Of a stretch of DNA of 10,479 nt, positions 7,337 through 10,479 are shown one piece after another (position 1 is the stretch's first letter; every line of letters starts with the position of its first letter). The translations under genes and the position numbers were made by a program. Below the pieces are notes generated by a model, which was not told where the DNA came from, searched no databases, and saw only the letters and a program-made list of their open reading frames with translations. Source of the DNA: Alterinioella sp963975135. GTDB lineage: Bacteria; Pseudomonadota; Alphaproteobacteria; Rhodobacterales; Rhodobacteraceae. The stretch covers positions 1 to 10,479 of the forward strand of contig CAXBGQ010000092.1 of NCBI GenBank assembly GCA_963975135.1. The letters are read 5' to 3'.

Positions 7337-7972
7337 ATGCCACGCCTTTACCCCGCCACCGCGCTGGCGCTGATTGCCGCTCTTCTGGGCGGGATCGGTT
7401 TGTCGATCCTGTGGGGCATCGGCAACCGGGGGGGCGACCTCTTTGCCGAATGCCGGCAAACCCGCGTGGCCGGTGGGTCCGGGAGCATCGGCGGCCCGTT
7501 CGAGCTGATCTCGGAAACCGGGGAAACCGTCACTGACGCCGATATCATCACCGGCCCGACCCTGATCTATTTCGGCTACACCTTCTGCCCCGATGTCTGC
7601 CCTCTCGATGTCGCCCGCAACGCGGTTGCAACCGAAATTCTGGAGGAGCGGGGCACGATGCTGACGCCGGTTTTCATCTCGATCGACCCCGAACGCGACG
7701 GCGTGGACGAGGTGGCAAGCTTTACCGATGCCATGCACCCCCGCATGATCGGGCTGACCGGGTCGCTGGAACAGGTCGATGCCGCATCAGACGCCTATCG
7801 GACCTATTTCAACCGACACAATGGCGAGGACCCCGACTATTACCTTGTCGATCATTCGACCTTCTCCTACCTGGTTTTCCCCGGTCATGGATTTGTCGAG
7901 TTTTTTCGCCGCGAAGTCGCACCGGAAGACATGGCCGATCGCATCAGCTGCTTTATTGACGCGGCTGCGTGA
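7337..7972 (+). CDS. senC: SenC/PrrC, Sco-family copper chaperone
   Basis: A 211-residue Sco1/SenC/PrrC protein that binds copper at the outer face of the inner membrane and helps assemble copper-containing cytochrome oxidases (caa3/aa3 or cbb3 type). One N-terminal membrane segment (about 5-27) anchors a thioredoxin-fold domain. The copper site is the CPDVC motif (Cys84, Cys88) with the distal His173 in VDHSTFSYL, and the SIDPERD motif (115-121) is also typical. ATG at 7337 has a good ribosome site, GGAGG at 7323-7327, 9 bases upstream. It is divergent from regB and followed after 81 bases by regA on the same strand, the arrangement known from Rhodobacter. Loss of the homologous protein affects oxidase activity and, indirectly, RegB signalling in R. 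sphaeroides. Confidence 0.95.
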   Translation: MPRLYPATALALIAALLGGIGLSILWGIGNRGGDLFAECRQTRVAGGSGSIGGPFELISETGETVTDADIITGPTLIYFGYTFCPDVCPLDVARNAVATEILEERGTMLTPVFISIDPERDGVDEVASFTDAMHPRMIGLTGSLEQVDAASDAYRTYFNRHNGEDPDYYLVDHSTFSYLVFPGHGFVEFFRREVAPEDMADRISCFIDAAA

Positions 7973-7993
7973 CCGCCCGGCACCGTTGCCTAT

Positions 7994-8023
7994 TTGACCT
8001 TGGTGCGGAAACCCGTCTAAAAA
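7994..8023 (+). promoter_or_regulatory. Possible regA promoter in the senC-regA gap
   Basis: TTGACC at 7994-7999 matches the -35 consensus in five of six positions. A-rich TCTAAA (8016-8021, 16-base spacer) or TAAAAA (8018-8023, 18-base spacer) could be the -10. Transcription would begin about 25 to 30 bases before the regA ATG. A 5-bp hairpin (CCCGT 8012-8016, ACGGG 8024-8028) has the -10 candidate in its loop. It lacks a T-run, so it is not a convincing terminator. This would let regA be made independently of senC. Confidence 0.4.
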
Positions 8024-8053
8024 ACGGGGAACTTATCTGACGGGGGATCGCCC

Positions 8054-8611
8054 ATGGCATCGGAACGCAGCCTCAGGGACATTGGCCCCGACAAATCCCT
8101 TCTGCTTGTCGATGATGACGAACCCTTTCTGCGCCGTCTGCAACGCGCCATGGAAAAGCGCGGGTTCGAGGTCGAGGCGGCAGGCTCCGTCGCAGCCGGC
8201 AAGGCCATCGCCACAGCGCGTCCACCCGCCTATGCGGTGGTGGACCTGCGGCTTGAGGATGGCAATGGCCTGGATGTGGTCGAGGTGCTGCGCGAAAAGC
8301 GCCCCGAAGCCCGGATTGTCGTGCTGACCGGTTATGGCGCAATTGCCACCGCTGTTGCCGCCGTCAAGATCGGGGCCACCGATTACCTGTCAAAGCCCGC
8401 AGACGCCAATGATGTGACCGCGGCCCTGTTGGCCGAGCCCGCGGAAATGCCGCCGCCGCCGGATAATCCGATGTCGGCCGACCGGGTGCGGTGGGAACAT
8501 ATCCAGCGCGTCTATGAGCTGTGTGACCGCAACGTCAGCGAAACCGCGCGGCGGCTGAACATGCATCGCCGCACCCTGCAACGGATCCTGGCCAAACGCA
8601 GCCCGCGCTGA
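8054..8611 (+). CDS. regA: RegA (PrrA/ActR-type) response regulator
   Basis: A 185-residue global redox regulator, the partner of RegB. The receiver domain (about 13-125) has the acidic pocket DDD at 20-22, phospho-acceptor Asp64 in VVDLRL, Thr92 and Lys114. A proline-rich linker, characteristic of RegA, follows at about 133-139. The Fis-type DNA-binding domain at 146-182 contains the near-invariant recognition region NVSETARRLNMHRRTLQRIL (160-179). Length and order match RegA/PrrA/ActR. ATG at 8054 is preceded by a G-rich stretch (8042-8046) that is a modest ribosome site. The next gene starts one base after its stop, so the two are probably translated from one message. The hvrA/spb gene found beside regA in Rhodobacter species is not in that place here. 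Confidence 0.97.
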   Translation: MASERSLRDIGPDKSLLLVDDDEPFLRRLQRAMEKRGFEVEAAGSVAAGKAIATARPPAYAVVDLRLEDGNGLDVVEVLREKRPEARIVVLTGYGAIATAVAAVKIGATDYLSKPADANDVTAALLAEPAEMPPPPDNPMSADRVRWEHIQRVYELCDRNVSETARRLNMHRRTLQRILAKRSPR

Positions 8612-8612
8612 G

Positions 8613-9089
8613 ATGCGGGGGGCCTGGCTTGCGGTGTTTGCGCTCTCGGCCTGCGCCACCGCCCTGCCGCAACCGCAGGCCACGGGCCTGATGCCCGATA
8701 GCGGCGGATTGCAGCCGGCGGGCACAAATCTGCGCATCGATTTCAGCCGCGCCGAGGCCGGGGCCGTCGAAACGGTTTCGCGAATATTGGGGGCGCGGCC
8801 TGTTGCAACCGTGGATCAGGCCGAATGCGGCGCGGGTCCGGTCCGCGCCGTGCGCTGGCAATCCGGGCTGACGCTGAATTTTCAGGACGGCGATTTCGCC
8901 GGATGGGTGGTCGATGAACCGGGCTTGGTTGTGGCGGGGGGCTATCGGGTGGGTATGGCCGCACCGGATCTGGCCCTGCACCAGACCAGCCTTGGCCACG
9001 AATTCGAGGCGGGCGGCGTGTTCGGCCTGATCGATCAAGCGGGCGAAGTGGCCGCGCTCTGGTCGGGCACCACCTGCTTTTTTCGGTGA
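8613..9089 (+). CDS. Small predicted lipoprotein of unknown function, coupled to regA
   Basis: A 158-residue protein with a short hydrophobic N terminus ending in a lipobox LSAC (residues 11-14), so Cys14 is a predicted lipidation site and the protein is probably membrane-anchored in the periplasm. The n-region has only one positive residue (Arg2), so export is likely but not certain. Two further cysteines (Cys72, Cys155) could form a disulfide. The rest reads as a small beta-rich domain (for example GLTLNF, GWVV, VFGLI) with no motif I recognise. The ATG is separated from the regA TGA by one base and has no clear ribosome site of its own, which points to translational coupling. A role in envelope or respiratory redox adaptation is suggested only by this position. 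Confidence 0.75.
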   Translation: MRGAWLAVFALSACATALPQPQATGLMPDSGGLQPAGTNLRIDFSRAEAGAVETVSRILGARPVATVDQAECGAGPVRAVRWQSGLTLNFQDGDFAGWVVDEPGLVVAGGYRVGMAAPDLALHQTSLGHEFEAGGVFGLIDQAGEVAALWSGTTCFFR

Positions 9090-9103
9090 GCCCGCCGCTC
9101 CTC

Positions 9104-9119
9104 GACCGCATGGGCGGTC
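9104..9119. terminator. Weak hairpin between convergent genes
   Basis: GACCGC (9104-9109), a four-base loop, and GCGGTC (9114-9119) form a perfect 6-bp GC-rich stem in the 43-base gap between the lipoprotein gene and the convergent LysR gene. No T-run follows on either strand, so it is not a classical intrinsic terminator. Its place makes a role in ending one or both transcripts possible. Confidence 0.3.
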
Positions 9120-9132
9120 TCCTCGCTGATGC

Positions 9133-10026
9133 CTATCCCTGCGCCTGCAGCCAGGTCAGAAAGGCCCGCACACGCGCTGAGGCCGCGCCTTTTTGCGTCA
9201 CGATATAGTAGCCCAGATCGCCGCTGTCGGGTTCTTCCCAAAGCGAGACCAGCGCCCCTGTCTCCAGATCACGTTCGACCACTGCAAGCGGATGGATCGA
9301 CACGCCCGCCCCGGCCCGCACCGCCGCCAGCACCAGGTTGTTGCCATCCAGCGCCGTGCAGCTCAACCCGGTCGGGTCCATCCCCTTGGCACCCATCCAG
9401 CTTTCGCATTCGCCATAGGCGCTGTCGATCACCCAGGGCAGTTGGGCCAACATTTCGGGCGCGCTTTCGGACGTTGCGGCATAGGTTTCGGGCAGGCGCG
9501 CGGCCACCGAAGGATGCGCCACCACCACGGTATCGGCCCGCGTCAACAGCCGCGCCTGCAGCCCCGGCCAATCGCCTTTGCCATAGCGGATCGCCAGATC
9601 GTGGCCCTCGCTCCTGAGATCATGCACCTTGTTATCCGCCGCGATCGTGACCGGGATATCGGGCCGGTCCGACCAGAACCGGGCGATGCGTGGCATCAGC
9701 CAGTTTTCCGCGAAACTGACCGTCGTGGTCAACGATACCGGCCCGTCGCCGCGCATCTGACGCAGCCCGCGCACGCCCGCGGCGATCTCGGCAAAGCCCG
9801 CGCCCAGATCGCGCGCCAGCCGCCGCCCCGCCGTCGTCGGCACCATGGCGCGGCCCTGCCGGTCCATCAGGGGGGCACCGAACTCCTGTTCCAGTGCCCG
9901 CACATGTTGCGCAATCGCGGCGTGGGTTACGTTGAGATCACGCGCCGCGGCTGAGAAACTTTGATGTCGCGCGGCTGCCTCAAAGGCTCTGAGGGCCGCC
10001 AGCGACGGAATGTCCCTCCAATCCAT
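9133..10026 (-). CDS. LysR-type transcriptional regulator, GcvA-like subgroup
   Basis: A 297-residue LysR regulator. The winged helix-turn-helix covers about 7-66, with the family start PSLAALRAFEAAARHQSFS and helix-turn-helix SAAARDLNVTHAAIAQHVR. The periplasmic-binding-protein-like effector domain runs from about 92 to 295 (LTTTVSFAENWLMPRI, DLAIRYGKGDWPGL, GAGVSIHPL). These phrases are typical of GcvA-like proteins, but the effector cannot be named. ATG at 10026 has a ribosome site (GAGG, 10038-10035 on the minus strand) 8 bases upstream. Length is normal and there is no break. It is divergent from a 55-residue ORF, and LysR regulators commonly control a divergent neighbour. A T-N11-A palindrome sits just upstream. 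Confidence 0.93.
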   Translation of the reverse strand: MDWRDIPSLAALRAFEAAARHQSFSAAARDLNVTHAAIAQHVRALEQEFGAPLMDRQGRAMVPTTAGRRLARDLGAGFAEIAAGVRGLRQMRGDGPVSLTTTVSFAENWLMPRIARFWSDRPDIPVTIAADNKVHDLRSEGHDLAIRYGKGDWPGLQARLLTRADTVVVAHPSVAARLPETYAATSESAPEMLAQLPWVIDSAYGECESWMGAKGMDPTGLSCTALDGNNLVLAAVRAGAGVSIHPLAVVERDLETGALVSLWEEPDSGDLGYYIVTQKGAASARVRAFLTWLQAQG

Positions 10027-10049
10027 ATATGTTACCTCACCTTACATAT
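10027..10049. promoter_or_regulatory. LysR box: palindrome ATATGT-N11-ACATAT
   Basis: ATATGT (10027-10032) and ACATAT (10044-10049) are perfect inverted repeats separated by 11 bases, giving the T-N11-A pattern with dyad symmetry expected of LysR-type binding sites. It abuts the LysR start codon and contains its ribosome site, so binding there would be expected to repress the regulator's own gene. It could also affect the divergent small ORF about 80 bases away. Binding is inferred. Confidence 0.6.
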
Positions 10050-10127
10050 TCAATTTATTGCTGAGTCGCCCCTCCAAGGCAAGCCGCCTATGTTCAGATC
10101 ATCAAAAGGCATGAAAGGACGGCCCCC

Positions 10128-10295
10128 ATGTTCAACATTTTCGCACGCAGCATTCGCAACGCAACCAGGCTGAATAGCTGGGATGCGCCCGATCACTGGC
10201 GGCGGCAGCATCAGGATTACCTGAACCGGCGTTGTGGTCAGTGTGACCGCGCCGCGCGCCTTCGCGCCACGTTGGCGGAAACGGGCCTTCGGTAA
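10128..10295 (+). CDS. Small 55-residue protein with a CxxC motif, divergent from the LysR gene
   Basis: ATG at 10128 is preceded by AAAGGA (10114-10119), a strong ribosome site with 8-base spacing, and the frame runs to TAA at 10293-10295. The product is basic, with an amphipathic-looking start (FNIFARSIRNATRLNSW), an Arg/His/Gln-rich middle and CGQC at residues 36-39; it ends in an alanine/arginine-rich stretch. A single CxxC could bind metal as a dimer or be redox-active. It faintly resembles the small arginine-rich DUF1127 proteins in size and in its C-terminal ETGLR, but I do not see that family's motif and do not assign it. It is divergent from the LysR gene, whose likely target it may be, and stops 7 bases from the convergent gene at the right edge. 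No clear promoter hexamers were found. Confidence 0.55.
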   Translation: MFNIFARSIRNATRLNSWDAPDHWRRQHQDYLNRRCGQCDRAARLRATLAETGLR

Positions 10296-10302
10296 GCGGA
10301 CC

Positions 10303-10479
10303 TTACATCCGCGCCAACAGGCGGCCATGCCGCGAAACGAAATCTGCGCGCACCTCGGCCGGTGGGCGCAGATGCAACCGCAGACTATCCGTCAGCGCGG
10401 GTGCCGGGCGTCCAAAAAACCGGTTTGCCTCAGCCTCGGAAAACCCCGCCAGTTGCACCGCCTCCAGCCAGGCCGAGAC
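10303..10479 (-). CDS. C-terminal 58 residues of an unidentified protein (5' end outside window)
   Basis: An open minus-strand frame enters at the right edge and ends at TAA (10305-10303). The 58 residues begin SAWLEAVQLAGFSEAEANRF and end with RHGRLLARM; a phrase NRFFGRPAP is present. It is convergent with the small ORF and the gap is only 7 bases. Regular amino-acid composition and codon use like its neighbours support a real gene. The EANRFFG phrase recalls the C-terminal end of some TIM-barrel amidohydrolases, but that is too little to assign a family. Confidence 0.6.
   Translation of the reverse strand, partial: VSAWLEAVQLAGFSEAEANRFFGRPAPALTDSLRLHLRPPAEVRADFVSRHGRLLARM

Noticed and set aside
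10292..10306. GTAAG-N5-CTTAC inverted repeat between the small ORF and the right-edge gene
   Set aside because: The symmetry mostly comes from the two convergent TAA stop codons; the 5-bp stem has no T-run and is weak as a terminator.
1..10479. Mobile elements, CRISPR arrays, tRNA or rRNA genes, riboswitches
   Set aside because: No transposase or integrase, no regularly spaced repeats, no cloverleaf or rRNA-like sequence was seen; essentially all of the window is accounted for by the listed genes.

Overview
The window is dense, high-GC chromosomal DNA that looks like the Rhodobacteraceae (Rhodobacter/Roseobacter group, Alphaproteobacteria). The main reasons are an intact regB / senC / regA redox two-component locus in its usual divergent arrangement, and a short, kinase-less DivL-type PAS protein next to tsaE. 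No insertion sequence, CRISPR array, tRNA, rRNA or phage gene was seen. No gene-free stretch exceeds about 100 bases.

Positions 1 to 7234, minus strand, hold a tightly packed co-directional cluster in the order regB, divL-like, tsaE, amgK-like, murU-like, addB (addB runs off the left edge). The last four genes are joined by a 4-base overlap, an 8-base gap and an 8-base overlap, so they are very probably one transcript. Their jobs are mixed housekeeping: tRNA t6A modification (TsaE), peptidoglycan amino-sugar recycling (AmgK, MurU) and double-strand break repair (AddB). At the upstream end of the cluster are two signalling proteins: a redox-sensing histidine kinase (RegB) and a membrane-anchored multi-PAS protein without a kinase module (DivL). 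A full-consensus CtrA-type box (TTAA-N7-TTAAC) lies across the regB stop codon, just ahead of divL.

Positions 7337 to 9089, plus strand, hold senC (Sco-type copper chaperone for cytochrome oxidase assembly), regA (Fis-type response regulator) and a small predicted lipoprotein gene that starts one base after the regA stop. The 100-base regB/senC divergent region contains a face-to-face promoter-like pair and a RegA-like inverted repeat, which suggests autoregulation.

Positions 9133 to 10479 hold a GcvA-type LysR regulator on the minus strand, a palindromic T-N11-A box overlapping its ribosome binding site, a divergent 55-residue ORF with a CxxC motif, and the 3' end of an unidentified minus-strand gene.

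The most interesting signals are regulatory: the CtrA box placed between the redox kinase gene and the cell-cycle PAS protein gene, the symmetrical regB/senC promoter region, and the LysR box with its uncharacterised small neighbour. No completely new multi-gene system is evident. The conserved genes belong to known families.
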